NCBI RefSeq assembly: GCF_002754245.1
Contig: NZ_PEEX01000001.1
Coordinates: forward strand, 1,468,001-1,532,000
Origin: Chryseobacterium sp. 52
GTDB taxonomy: Bacteria; Bacteroidota; Bacteroidia; Flavobacteriales; Weeksellaceae
Length of the DNA stretch: 64,000 nucleotides
Direction: 5' to 3'
The position numbers and the translations under genes were made by a program. The notes below the pieces were generated by a model. It had not been told where the DNA came from. It saw only the letters and a program-made list of their open reading frames with translations, and did not search any database. Shown here piece after piece: positions 1-8,244 of this stretch (within the stretch, counting starts at the first letter, position 1; every line of letters begins with the position of its first letter).

Positions 1-182
1 TCAGCTTCTTTTATTAATAAGGAATTTACCATAAAGAGCGTCAAAAGTGCTCTCATCCCATAAAAGTTGAAACGCTCCCACATTTCTGTTCCGAAAAGAA
101 CCCACAATCCTTTTGGATGCCTTGAATTCTTATTCTCTACAAATTCATCCGGTTTCGGACTTAATGCTTCAATATTATCCAT
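1..182 (-). CDS. POT-family peptide transporter, N-terminal part (cut by window edge)
   Basis: This is the first 60 residues of an inner-membrane proton-coupled oligopeptide transporter (POT/PTR2, major facilitator superfamily). The translation opens with [14 protein letters not shown] and soon shows the family signature ExxERFxxYG ([11 protein letters not shown]) at the start of the first membrane helix, the motif used for proton coupling in POT proteins. The gene reads leftwards and its remaining part lies beyond base 1. The next gene (315-1970) is a second POT transporter on the same strand with a similar opening, so the two look like a tandem paralogous pair. A terminator lies between them, so they are probably transcribed separately. 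Confidence 0.85.
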   Translation of the reverse strand, partial: MDNIEALSPKPDEFVENKNSRHPKGLWVLFGTEMWERFNFYGMRALLTLFMVNSLLIKEA

Positions 183-261
183 TCTATTGTTAATTTTTGT
201 TAAGACTGACAAATATAGTTTTTTTTGAGTTTTTGGCAAGGTTTTAATTTTATATTTAAAT

Positions 262-290
262 AAAAAAGCTGCAGAGTGATTCTGCAGCTT
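262..290 (-). terminator. Rho-independent terminator after the POT transporter gene
   Basis: A 10-bp perfect stem (266-275 with 281-290, loop of 5) is followed on the minus strand by a T tract (A run 262-267 on the plus strand). It sits 25 bases after the stop codon of the gene at 315-1970. Confidence 0.75.
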
Positions 291-314
291 GATATTCTTT
301 ATGATAAATGAGGA

Positions 315-1970
315 TTAGTGCCCTTTTTCTTTCATAATCTTGTTTAATCTTTTTAACATAGACAGTCCTAAAAGGGTGGCAAATATTAACAAAGCAAAGT
401 TGACAAGGAAATAATTCATCTTGTTGTCGTAATTGTACCATGTACTGGCCAGGATTCCTGAAAGTTTATTTCCTACCGAGTTGGCCAGGAAGAAACCTCC
501 CATCATCAAAGCGGTAATTCTCGCTGGAGAAAGCTTGGAAACAAAAGAAAGTCCCATTGGAGAAAGGCATAATTCCCCGATTGTAATGACCCCATAACCG
601 GCAACCAGCCATAATGGAGAAACCTTTACAGAACCATTGTCTCCGGCCATAACGGCAAGAACCATTACTAAACAGGACAATCCGGAGATGAATAATCCCA
701 ATACAATTTTTGTAGGTGTTAAAGGTTCTTTTCCTTTTCTTCTCAGTAAAGCCCAGAATCCTACAACGAGCGGAGTAAGGGCAATTACCCAGAACGGATT
801 GATGGACTGGAATAATTCCGTATTATATAGATAGACTTTAGTTTCAGGATTTCTCTCAAGTACTGCACGCTGCTCAGGCGTTATATTTCTGAAATAAATA
901 TCTTTTCCGGTTTCTTTAATGCTTTTTCCGTCTTTGTCTTTTTGAGACTGGTATTGGTTATCATATACAGAAACTTCTTTGTTTTCATAACTTTTCCCTT
1001 CCACCATATAAATGTCTTCAAGAGGCTTTTCTAAAGAAGCAGGAACACTTCTGTCCGTATAATAATTGGCCCATCTCGTAAGAGCTGTACCGTTCTGCTT
1101 GAAAACAGCCCAGAAAAACATACTGATCAGAAATACGGAAAGCAAAGCTCCGATTGAAGGTTTCTCTTCCGGTTTTGCTTTGAAGTAAAGGGAAGCATAA
1201 AAATAAATAACAGGAACACAGGCGAAAATAAAGGCATCTGTACTGTCGCTTCCGAAAATATTTCCGGGAATAAACCATCCTATAGCTCCCACTGCAATGG
1301 CAGGAACGAAAACTTTCATTAAAATCTCAGAAAGCTTGGTATCTCCTTCCTCTACAGGTTTCATCTGTGCAGCATGGATGTAATGTTTTCTTCCGATCGT
1401 AAAGATCACAAGCCCTACAAGCATTCCTACTCCCGCAGTGATGAAAGCCTCACCCCATCCGAATTTGTTACGCATGAAAGCAGCAATAATATTACAGATA
1501 AACGCCCCGATATTGATTCCCATATAGAAAATATTATATCCGGAGTCTTTATTGGCCTTATAAGGTTCCTCAGAATAGAGGTTTCCTAACAGTGTAGAAA
1601 TGGTAGGTTTAAAGAAACCATTTCCAATGATGATCAATGCTAGAGAACCATAAAAAAGAGGCAGTTCTTTGAAGACACCCATTCCTATATATCCTGCAGC
1701 CATCAGAATTCCCCCCAGATAAATAGATTTGATATATCCTAAAACTCTGTCAGCCAAAAATCCTCCAAGGAAAGGAGTAAGATAGGTCAACGCTATATAC
1801 GTACCGAAAATATCATCAGCAGTTTTGTCAGGAAGTCCAAGTCCGCCTTTTATTCCGGTAGGCTCAATGACATAAAGCACAAAGATTCCAAGAATCAGAT
1901 AGTACCCGAAACGCTCCCACATTTCTGTGAAAAAGAGGAAGGGCAGGCCTTTAGGATGTTTAGTCTTCAT
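315..1970 (-). CDS. POT-family proton-dependent peptide transporter
   Basis: A full-length (551-residue) peptide MFS transporter of the inner membrane, expected to import di- and tripeptides with protons. The ATG at 1970 (MKTKHPKGLPF) was chosen; the only longer start is a TTG at 1994. The ExxERFxYY motif (TEMWERFGYY) lies at about residues 15-25. The loop between helices 2 and 3 contains a GGFLADRVLG segment typical of the family. At least twelve hydrophobic segments are evident, with a longer hydrophilic stretch near residues 330-390 that fits the extra periplasmic loop seen in many Bacteroidota POT proteins. Its neighbour at the window edge is a paralogue and the gene behind it is a secreted dipeptidyl peptidase, so peptide cleavage and peptide uptake are encoded side by side. 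Confidence 0.92.
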   Translation of the reverse strand: MKTKHPKGLPFLFFTEMWERFGYYLILGIFVLYVIEPTGIKGGLGLPDKTADDIFGTYIALTYLTPFLGGFLADRVLGYIKSIYLGGILMAAGYIGMGVFKELPLFYGSLALIIIGNGFFKPTISTLLGNLYSEEPYKANKDSGYNIFYMGINIGAFICNIIAAFMRNKFGWGEAFITAGVGMLVGLVIFTIGRKHYIHAAQMKPVEEGDTKLSEILMKVFVPAIAVGAIGWFIPGNIFGSDSTDAFIFACVPVIYFYASLYFKAKPEEKPSIGALLSVFLISMFFWAVFKQNGTALTRWANYYTDRSVPASLEKPLEDIYMVEGKSYENKEVSVYDNQYQSQKDKDGKSIKETGKDIYFRNITPEQRAVLERNPETKVYLYNTELFQSINPFWVIALTPLVVGFWALLRRKGKEPLTPTKIVLGLFISGLSCLVMVLAVMAGDNGSVKVSPLWLVAGYGVITIGELCLSPMGLSFVSKLSPARITALMMGGFFLANSVGNKLSGILASTWYNYDNKMNYFLVNFALLIFATLLGLSMLKRLNKIMKEKGH

Positions 1971-2063
1971 ATATTCAAATTTCAAATTTCCCAAAAATAA
2001 GTTTTTAATTTCAATTGATAAAATAAATAATTCTGTCGGAAATGATTAATGAAATAAATATAA

Positions 2064-2093
2064 AAAACCTCTCAAATCAAATTGAGAGGTTTT
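2064..2093 (-). terminator. Terminator after the dipeptidyl peptidase gene
   Basis: Perfect 11-bp stem (2065-2075 with 2082-2092, loop of 6) flanked by A and T runs on both sides, 22 bases after the stop codon of the peptidase gene. It could work in both directions, but only the minus-strand gene needs it. Confidence 0.75.
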
Positions 2094-2114
2094 GAAATTT
2101 ATTAAAAAAAGGAA

Positions 2115-4244
2115 TTATAAATTGTTTAAAATAAAATCCGTCATTTTCTGATAGAGCTGCGGTCTTGTCTGTCCACCATAAATTCCGTGGTTCTTATCCG
2201 GGTAAGCCATAAAATCAAATTGTTTTTTATTCTGGATCAAAGCTTCAGAGAATTCCATAGAATTCTGGAAATGTACATTGTCATCAGCTGTTCCGTGAAT
2301 TAACAATAATTTGCCTTTCAGGAGGTTAGCGTATTCCGTTGGCGAGTTTTTATCATATCCATCAGGATTTTCCTGAGGCGTTCTCATAAATCTTTCCGTA
2401 TAGACAGAGTCGTAATATCTCCAGTTCGTTACCGGTGCCACTGCAATTCCTGCTTTGAAAACATCAGCTCCTTTGGTCATGGCCAAACTGGTCATATAAC
2501 CTCCGAAACTCCATCCGAACATTCCGATTCTTGTTTTGTCGATATAAGATTGATTTCCAAACCATTTGGCAGCAGTAATCTGATCTTCAATTTCGTATTT
2601 TCCTAAGTTCATGTAGGTCACCTTCTTGTACTTAGTCCCTTTGTAACCTGTTCCACGGCCGTCTACACAGGCAACAATATATCCTTTCTGCACCAAATGA
2701 TTAAACCATAAAGCGTTTCCTGCATCCCAAGAATTAGCAACCTGTTGTGAACCTGGTCCGGAGTATTGAAACATAAACAGCGGATATTTCTTAGCTGGAT
2801 CAAAATTCTTAGGTTTCATAATCCAGGCATTCATCTGGTCTCCTGCATCATTAGGAATAGTGATGAATTCCTTATCTACAAAATTGTCTGTCTTTAACTT
2901 CTGAAGCTGCTCATTATTATTTTGAAGTTCTTTTACTGTTTTACCGCTTCCGTCTTTCAAAACAAAAGTATAAGGCTTTGAAGCAGTAGAAGACGTTTCG
3001 ATGAAGTAATTATAGTTTTTACTGAAGTTGGCAGAATTGTTCCCTTCTGCGTTAGAGATCAGTTGTGATTTTCCGTTTTCAATATTTACTTTGGAAATAA
3101 CCTTGTTGATACTCCCTTTTTCAGTGGTCTGAACGTAGATTTCTTTAGATTTTGGATTAAATCCATAGTAGTCAGTTACTTCCCAGTTGCCTTTTGTAAT
3201 CTGCTTTTTAAGTTTTCCGTCTTTGTCATACCAATACAGATGACGGTTTCCATCTCTTTCAGAAGCCCAAAGGAAAGAATCATCCTCAAGGAATTCCAAA
3301 GTAGGGCTGTCTGTGTCAATCCATTTCTCATCCGTTTCTGTGAATAATTTTTGAACAGCTCCGGTTTTGGTATTGACTTTCAAAATATCAGAAGCATTCT
3401 GAATTCTTTCGGAAGTAACCAAAACAATCTCGTCAGGTTTTGCAGTCTGAACAACATTAGGAATATAATAATTTTTGAAAGAACCTAAATTCAAAGGTGT
3501 TGTTTTTCCTGTGTCAACACGGTATAATTGAGCAGAAACAATCGCATTTTTTTCTCCCGCTTTAGGATATTTGTAACGCATTTCGGCCGGATAAAGGTTT
3601 TTCCCGTATATTGGGATGTAGATTTCAGGAACCTGGCTTTCATCAGATTTTACAAAGACAACGGCATCAGAATTTTTCGTCCACTCATACTGTCTTGCAT
3701 GCCCGAATTCCTCTTCATATACCCAGTCTGCAAGCCCGTTGATAATTGAGTTTTTCTTACCATCATTTGTAATCTGGGTGATCTTTCCTGAGCTCAGATC
3801 CTGGTAAAATAGATTGTTTTCTGCAATAAATGCTACTTTTGAGGCGTCAGGAGAGAATCTAGGCTCCTGAACTGTTTTTCCTTCATTTAAAGTGATTGTT
3901 TTTCCGGATTTCAGATCTTTCACATCAAACTTTCCAAGGAAGGAATGTCTGTAAATCGGCTGACTTTCTTTTAAAAGAAGAATTTTAGATTCATCATCAG
4001 AAAATTCATAGCTCTCAAATTTACCATCAACAATATTTCCCTCTTTTTGTGAAGTTTTATATGAATACTTGGCAATTCCAGTCGGTTCAATGACCAGATA
4101 ATTTTCTCCATTCTTCATGGAAGCGATGCCAGCAATCCCTTTTCCACGATAATATCCGGAATATATTTTATCTAAAGTGATTTCCTGTGCCGATACATTA
4201 TGGAATGCCACAGCCACAGTAAGAGTTAAGAGTATTTTTTTCAT
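2115..4244 (-). CDS. Secreted S9B dipeptidyl-peptidase IV-type serine peptidase
   Basis: A 709-residue exopeptidase that should release N-terminal dipeptides (typically Xaa-Pro) in the periplasm or outside the cell. The ATG at 4244 gives a clean signal peptide (MKKILLTLTVAVAFHNVSAQ); the alternative is an upstream TTG at 4265. An eight-bladed propeller-like region fills roughly residues 30-480. The alpha/beta-hydrolase domain follows, with the nucleophile in GWSFGGY (Ser about 579), the Asp in GTADDN (about 654) and the His in KNHGI (about 686). The motif DWVYEEEFG in the propeller matches the Glu pair that binds the free amino terminus in DPP4. It lies next to two peptide transporter genes, which suggests joint use of extracellular peptides. 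Confidence 0.93.
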   Translation of the reverse strand: MKKILLTLTVAVAFHNVSAQEITLDKIYSGYYRGKGIAGIASMKNGENYLVIEPTGIAKYSYKTSQKEGNIVDGKFESYEFSDDESKILLLKESQPIYRHSFLGKFDVKDLKSGKTITLNEGKTVQEPRFSPDASKVAFIAENNLFYQDLSSGKITQITNDGKKNSIINGLADWVYEEEFGHARQYEWTKNSDAVVFVKSDESQVPEIYIPIYGKNLYPAEMRYKYPKAGEKNAIVSAQLYRVDTGKTTPLNLGSFKNYYIPNVVQTAKPDEIVLVTSERIQNASDILKVNTKTGAVQKLFTETDEKWIDTDSPTLEFLEDDSFLWASERDGNRHLYWYDKDGKLKKQITKGNWEVTDYYGFNPKSKEIYVQTTEKGSINKVISKVNIENGKSQLISNAEGNNSANFSKNYNYFIETSSTASKPYTFVLKDGSGKTVKELQNNNEQLQKLKTDNFVDKEFITIPNDAGDQMNAWIMKPKNFDPAKKYPLFMFQYSGPGSQQVANSWDAGNALWFNHLVQKGYIVACVDGRGTGYKGTKYKKVTYMNLGKYEIEDQITAAKWFGNQSYIDKTRIGMFGWSFGGYMTSLAMTKGADVFKAGIAVAPVTNWRYYDSVYTERFMRTPQENPDGYDKNSPTEYANLLKGKLLLIHGTADDNVHFQNSMEFSEALIQNKKQFDFMAYPDKNHGIYGGQTRPQLYQKMTDFILNNL

Positions 4245-4352
4245 TTCTAATTTTAATGATTCCAAATTTAATAATTCTTATTCAGATAACCATATAAAAC
4301 AAAAAACAGAACCTTACGATCCTGTTTTTGTTATTATTTTTATAAATTATTC

Positions 4353-4544
4353 TTATTCTGTAGGGGGCATTAAGTCTGTCATGCAAATCGGAAGTGTAGG
4401 GCTACATGGACTATCCAACGCAGTTGCGGCATACCAAATTCTGTTTTCGCATGTTACGGCATCTAAACATCTTTTCATTCCGGGTAGGACTCCTCCCTGT
4501 ACTTCCATTAATTGCTTTCTTGCGATTTTTTTAAGATTTTTCAT
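4353..4544 (-). CDS. Small double-glycine-leader, bacteriocin-like peptide
   Basis: A 63-residue peptide. The ATG at 4544 gives MKNLKKIARKQLMEVQGG, a leader ending in GG as in the short bacteriocin-like peptides common in Chryseobacterium. The longer in-frame reading to 4601 would destroy this leader. The remainder (from VLPGMKRCLDAVTCENR onwards) has four cysteines (RCL, TCE, PCS, ICM) and ends in DLMPPTE. In families with this leader the GG is a cleavage site for a C39-type peptidase/exporter, but no exporter or modifying enzyme is nearby. The function of such peptides in Flavobacteriia is unproven; the naming rests on the leader only. Confidence 0.7.
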   Translation of the reverse strand: MKNLKKIARKQLMEVQGGVLPGMKRCLDAVTCENRIWYAATALDSPCSPTLPICMTDLMPPTE

Positions 4545-4676
4545 AGTAACGATAATTTTTTTTGGATTATGGATTCTAAAGTAATAAAAAAAATCATTCA
4601 TTAGTGAATTTTTTAAAATTAATAATTTGGCAAAAGAATTGAATGTATTAATGTATAATCAAATTCAATAATAATT

Positions 4677-5150
4677 ATGGAAACGAATGCATACAACCAG
4701 AAACTGAACCGCTATGTTTTAGCCGATCAGATTGTTTATACAGGATTTTCAAGCTTCAATGATGCTGAGGAATGTGCAAACAAAAAGGGAGGTTCTTTAG
4801 TAGAAGTAGTATTTAAAGGAGGAAATGACAATCCACAAATCACTAATGAAGCCGGATTGATTGAAAAAAAATTACATTATTATGTCTATGCGGGTGATGA
4901 ATATAAGTTTATCCATTCATCAGATCCAGGTTTTCGAAAGTATGCGGATGAGCTTCAGAAAATAAAGGCCAACAATGATAAGACCAGCCCGGATGAACGG
5001 TATTTTGCCAGTTTTGAAATTGAAAATATAGAAGACCCGATCATTGTGATTAAAAATGATCATTTTGAATCGGTAACTTCCAGAGAACGCTCAAAATATT
5101 TGAAGCACGCTGAAGTTTATGAACTAGGGGTATCCCTGCCAAAACCTTAA
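4677..5150 (+). CDS. Hypothetical protein, cytoplasmic
   Basis: A 157-residue protein that I do not recognise. It has no signal peptide or membrane segment and is rich in charged residues, especially Lys, Glu and Asp. The opening (METNAYNQKLNRYVLADQ) and a middle IEKKLHYYVYAGDEYKF segment look like a small mixed alpha/beta domain. The stop is 11 bases before the start of the DUF6496 gene, so the two are probably co-transcribed; a shared role is plausible but not shown by the sequence. Confidence 0.75.
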   Translation: METNAYNQKLNRYVLADQIVYTGFSSFNDAEECANKKGGSLVEVVFKGGNDNPQITNEAGLIEKKLHYYVYAGDEYKFIHSSDPGFRKYADELQKIKANNDKTSPDERYFASFEIENIEDPIIVIKNDHFESVTSRERSKYLKHAEVYELGVSLPKP

Positions 5151-5161
5151 AATTTTTTATC

Positions 5162-5347
5162 ATGAGCAAGACCAAATATTCAGAAAAAGCTCAGGACAAA
5201 ATAGGAAAAGTCATGCATGAATTCAAAGAAGGGAAACTGAAATCCTCTTCAGGAGAAAAAGTGACCGAAAGAAAACAGGCAATTGCCATAGGTATTTCCG
5301 AAGCCCGGGAAAAAGGCTTAAAAGTACCAAAGAAGAAAAAAGAATAA
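5162..5347 (+). CDS. DUF6496-like small basic protein
   Basis: A 61-residue lysine-rich protein (MSKTKYSEKAQDKIGKVMHE...; it ends KVPKKKKE). The layout, an amphipathic helix, then SGEKVTERKQAIAIGISEAREKG, then a basic tail, matches DUF6496 proteins and resembles plasma-membrane-proteolipid/KGG-type stress peptides. The function is unknown. The tail and high charge suggest nucleic acid or membrane contact, which is inference. It is likely in an operon with the gene just upstream and is closed by a strong hairpin. Confidence 0.8.
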   Translation: MSKTKYSEKAQDKIGKVMHEFKEGKLKSSSGEKVTERKQAIAIGISEAREKGLKVPKKKKE

Positions 5348-5356
5348 CTTTTCAAT

Positions 5357-5390
5357 AAAAAAATCCGTGAAACAGTTTCACGGATTTTTT
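5357..5390 (+). terminator. Bidirectional terminator between convergent genes
   Basis: A 13-bp inverted repeat (5361-5373 and 5375-5387; about 12 bp paired around a short loop) with A run before and T run after. It serves the DUF6496 gene on the plus strand and can also end transcription of the phosphorylase-like gene from the other side. Confidence 0.8.
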
Positions 5391-5415
5391 ATGGGTAGAT
5401 AAATTCTTGATTGAC

Positions 5416-7071
5416 TTATTTATACAATATTTTATAATACTCGTCCGCCATCCGGTCGCTGTTAAAATGTTCCTTAACATCGTTCATAGCATTGTATTGG
5501 ATTTTTCTCCACCGGTCAGGATTATCGTAATAGGTTGGAAGAATTTCGTTTTCAAGAATTTCATATAGCTTATTCAGGTCATAGGTATCCTGTTCATAGA
5601 TACTCATATTTAAGTAATCTGCTTTAGGGACGACAAATGAATTCTCTCCCGGTTTGGCAAACTCAGGGATCCATCCGTCATCAGTAGAAAGATTGACTGA
5701 TCCGTTCATCGCAGCCGTCATTCCTGAAGTTCCGGAAGCTTCTCTCGGCACTCTAGGGTTATTAAGCCATAGATCAGAACCCTGTTTCATAGACTTACTT
5801 AAAGCAAGTTCGTAGCCGGTAAGGACAGCCATATTTTTGTGATTCTTACTTTCTTCTACCAGGGTATTAAAAGTAGAAATTGCAGAATAATCCATAGGAT
5901 AAGGCTTCCCGGACCAGATGATTTGTACCGGATATTTAGGATTGTTCAATAATCTGTAGAATCTTTCTTTATCATGTAGAAGTAAGTCTGCCCGTTTATA
6001 GCCTGCAAATCTTCTTGCCCAGACAATAGTGAAAATATTTGGATTGAAGAGATTTCCTGTTTGGTCAGCTACGATTGTGAAAAGCCTCTTTTTTAAGTGT
6101 TTTTTGCGGTAATCGAAAACAGTTTGATCATTTTCGTCTTTAGCATTGTAGAGCGGTTTATCTGCCCAATATTTAAATTCCTGTGCATTGGTAATAGACG
6201 TAATTTCGCAGATTTCGGGATATTTCGCCCACATTGCTCTGGAAACTACACCATGCAGCTGGGAAACACCATTGGCTATTCTTGCCATTTTCAAAGCACA
6301 TAATGAATGATTGAAACGGTCATCATCCCCTCCCTCAATACTTTTTACATCCTGCATACTGAACCCGGAAAAATAAGACATATCATAACACAGTTTCAGA
6401 TTATGTTTTTCATTTCCTGCCTCTTCCGGAGTATGGGTCGTAAAGACTAATTTTTCTTTTACTCTGTTAAGATCACCGTTGTATTTTTTCAACAGATAGA
6501 ATGCAGCTGGAAGTCCGTGGGCTTCATTCAGATGGTAGACCTCTCTTTCCGCGTTTATTTCATCCAGTAATTTTGCGCCACCTTTACCTAATAGAATATA
6601 TTGGGCAAGCTTTGTAGATTCGTTGGCATCATATAATTTATGGCAGATTGTTTTAGAAACATGATCATTTTCAGGAACATCTGTAGAAAGGAAAAACATT
6701 GGTGCTGTATTGAACGTTTCAGGATCCAGGTACCATACTTTTACCCACACCGGCGCGCTGTGGATTTCTATCTGGAATTTGATTCCCGTATCTTCAAGGA
6801 AGCTGTACATCTTTTTTGTCCATACCGGCTGCAGGGTCTGATCATGGTTTCTGGCCTGATCATAATAGCCGAACTTCCATAGAATTCCGATCCCGATAAG
6901 ATCCTGTTTAAGGTTGTATGCACTTCTCATATGAGATCCTGCCAGGAATCCCAAGCCTCCCGAATATATTTTTAAAACCTGTTCAATGGCAAATTCCATT
7001 GAGAAATAGGCGGTTTTTTTAGAATATTGTGGATTGATGCTGTAAGGTATTTTAAAGTTTTTAAAATCCAT
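5416..7071 (-). CDS. glgP: Alpha-glucan phosphorylase family protein (GT35) lacking the PLP lysine
   Basis: A 551-residue member of the short alpha-glucan phosphorylase branch (TIGR02094-type), which releases glucose-1-phosphate from glycogen or maltodextrin using pyridoxal phosphate. Recognisable family blocks are SMEFAIEQVLKIYSGGLGFLAG near the start, YHLNEAHG, TTHTPEEAGNE, ARRFAGYKRA and QGSDLWLNNPRVPREASGTSGMTAAMNG. In the last block the family has a lysine after GTSGM that carries PLP; here the codon (5730-area, ACG on the coding strand) gives threonine. The usual THTPVPAGH is also changed to THTPEEAGN. These changes suggest an altered or non-phosphorolytic activity. It stands alone, convergent with the DUF6496 gene. 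The fold assignment is firm, the activity is not. Confidence 0.85.
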   Translation of the reverse strand: MDFKNFKIPYSINPQYSKKTAYFSMEFAIEQVLKIYSGGLGFLAGSHMRSAYNLKQDLIGIGILWKFGYYDQARNHDQTLQPVWTKKMYSFLEDTGIKFQIEIHSAPVWVKVWYLDPETFNTAPMFFLSTDVPENDHVSKTICHKLYDANESTKLAQYILLGKGGAKLLDEINAEREVYHLNEAHGLPAAFYLLKKYNGDLNRVKEKLVFTTHTPEEAGNEKHNLKLCYDMSYFSGFSMQDVKSIEGGDDDRFNHSLCALKMARIANGVSQLHGVVSRAMWAKYPEICEITSITNAQEFKYWADKPLYNAKDENDQTVFDYRKKHLKKRLFTIVADQTGNLFNPNIFTIVWARRFAGYKRADLLLHDKERFYRLLNNPKYPVQIIWSGKPYPMDYSAISTFNTLVEESKNHKNMAVLTGYELALSKSMKQGSDLWLNNPRVPREASGTSGMTAAMNGSVNLSTDDGWIPEFAKPGENSFVVPKADYLNMSIYEQDTYDLNKLYEILENEILPTYYDNPDRWRKIQYNAMNDVKEHFNSDRMADEYYKILYK

Positions 7072-7274
7072 AAATCGCAGTTTTATATTTAGTATTGCTA
7101 AAGGTATTGATTATGAAAATAAACTTTACATTAATTATTTGATAAATTAATTTAAAAGTATCCCGTGAATAGTTTTTTTACCTACCTTTAATAGGTAAAT
7201 TTTTGATAATCAAAAACTTCTAACGGTGAAAACCAATATGGCATGTGTTCTTTGGTCACATAAAAAAATCACCC

Positions 7275-8072
7275 ATGAAAAAGACATTTTCTGATGAAGA
7301 TCTAATAAAGAATCTCAGCCTATACTACATGAACCGGCATTTGAAAAAAAAGCCGATGGAGAAATATCACCGTAAAATAGACGAATCTCTGCTTCATGAC
7401 CGCGAAAAATATAGAAAGAAATCTGAGATTCTACTGCTGAATTCTTTTATGCATCATTTTCCCGAGGTGAAATTTGAAGACCTTACCTGTGAAAGTCCTG
7501 ACTTTATCGCAAAGCTCAACGACAAAAAAATCGGAATAGAATTGACCGAAGTGATCAATCATCTGGAAATGAAAAAAGTAGAAAGCACTTTGAATAAGAT
7601 GTTCCGCCAGGCAGAAATATTATTAGAACAGGAAGACACCGCGAAATACCGTGGTGTTTATTTTTTAGAATTTCACCCTAATATCAAGTTCGAGAATATA
7701 GAAGAGCAGGAAGAAAATATCATGAGTATTTACAGAAGCATCAAAAAGAATAAACCTATGGGCTGTGTAAAAGGGATCAGGAAATCTTTTCACCGAAGAA
7801 ATGTTTTTATTACCCATGAATACAGCATGAATCTTTTTGACGAGCTTTGTTCTGAAAAAATTCTTGAACTGATCGACAAGAAAAACGAAAAGTTCCCTTA
7901 TTACGATACCTCTGTAGACGAATGCTGGCTGGTGATTGTTTCTGATATGAATTCCATAGCCTCAAGATATACGTTCATTCAGGATAAAGAACATCTGCAG
8001 GAAGTAAAGAGCCCGTTCCATAAAATTTTTCATCTTGAAAATCTTTGTGGAAATATTACAAGCATAAAATAG
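7275..8072 (+). CDS. Hypothetical protein with a possible PD-(D/E)XK nuclease-like core
   Basis: A 265-residue soluble protein, no signal peptide. The ATG at 7275 (MKKTFSDEDLIKNLS) is preferred to the GTG at 7245. The segment ESPDFIAKLNDKKIGIELTEV (about residues 72-92) has the spacing of a PD-(D/E)XK active site: Pro-Asp on one strand, then Glu-x-Thr on the next, with the usual lysine replaced by threonine. The N-terminal third is a charged helix region and the C-terminal half is mixed alpha/beta with SVDECWLVIVSD. No methylase or partner gene is adjacent, so a restriction role is not indicated. The family is not one I can name; the nuclease-fold idea is inference. Confidence 0.7.
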   Translation: MKKTFSDEDLIKNLSLYYMNRHLKKKPMEKYHRKIDESLLHDREKYRKKSEILLLNSFMHHFPEVKFEDLTCESPDFIAKLNDKKIGIELTEVINHLEMKKVESTLNKMFRQAEILLEQEDTAKYRGVYFLEFHPNIKFENIEEQEENIMSIYRSIKKNKPMGCVKGIRKSFHRRNVFITHEYSMNLFDELCSEKILELIDKKNEKFPYYDTSVDECWLVIVSDMNSIASRYTFIQDKEHLQEVKSPFHKIFHLENLCGNITSIK

Positions 8073-8145
8073 TAGCTGTTTATCGGGTTATATCGTAAAC
8101 ATTTTATGTTTTTATTTAAAATAATTTAAGATTTTTAAAAATCCA

Positions 8146-8175
8146 TTGTTTGTGATTAAAATATAGGTATATTTG
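8146..8175 (+). promoter_or_regulatory. Bacteroidota-type promoter of the type B T9SS cargo gene
   Basis: TTG at 8146-8148, 19-nt spacer, then TATATTTG at 8168-8175, matching the flavobacterial TTG-N17-23-TAnnTTTG promoter. Transcription would start near 8181, giving a leader of about 60 nt. Confidence 0.6.
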
Positions 8176-8244
8176 GTGTATGTGTTGTAAATCAATACAT
8201 ATCATGTGGTTTTCAAATCATATTCACTAAAAAACTATATATCT

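Noticed and set aside
4177..4584. A 135-codon plus-strand frame over the GG-leader peptide gene
   Set aside because: It overlaps the peptidase signal peptide and the GG peptide on the other strand; the peptide itself is not protein-like.
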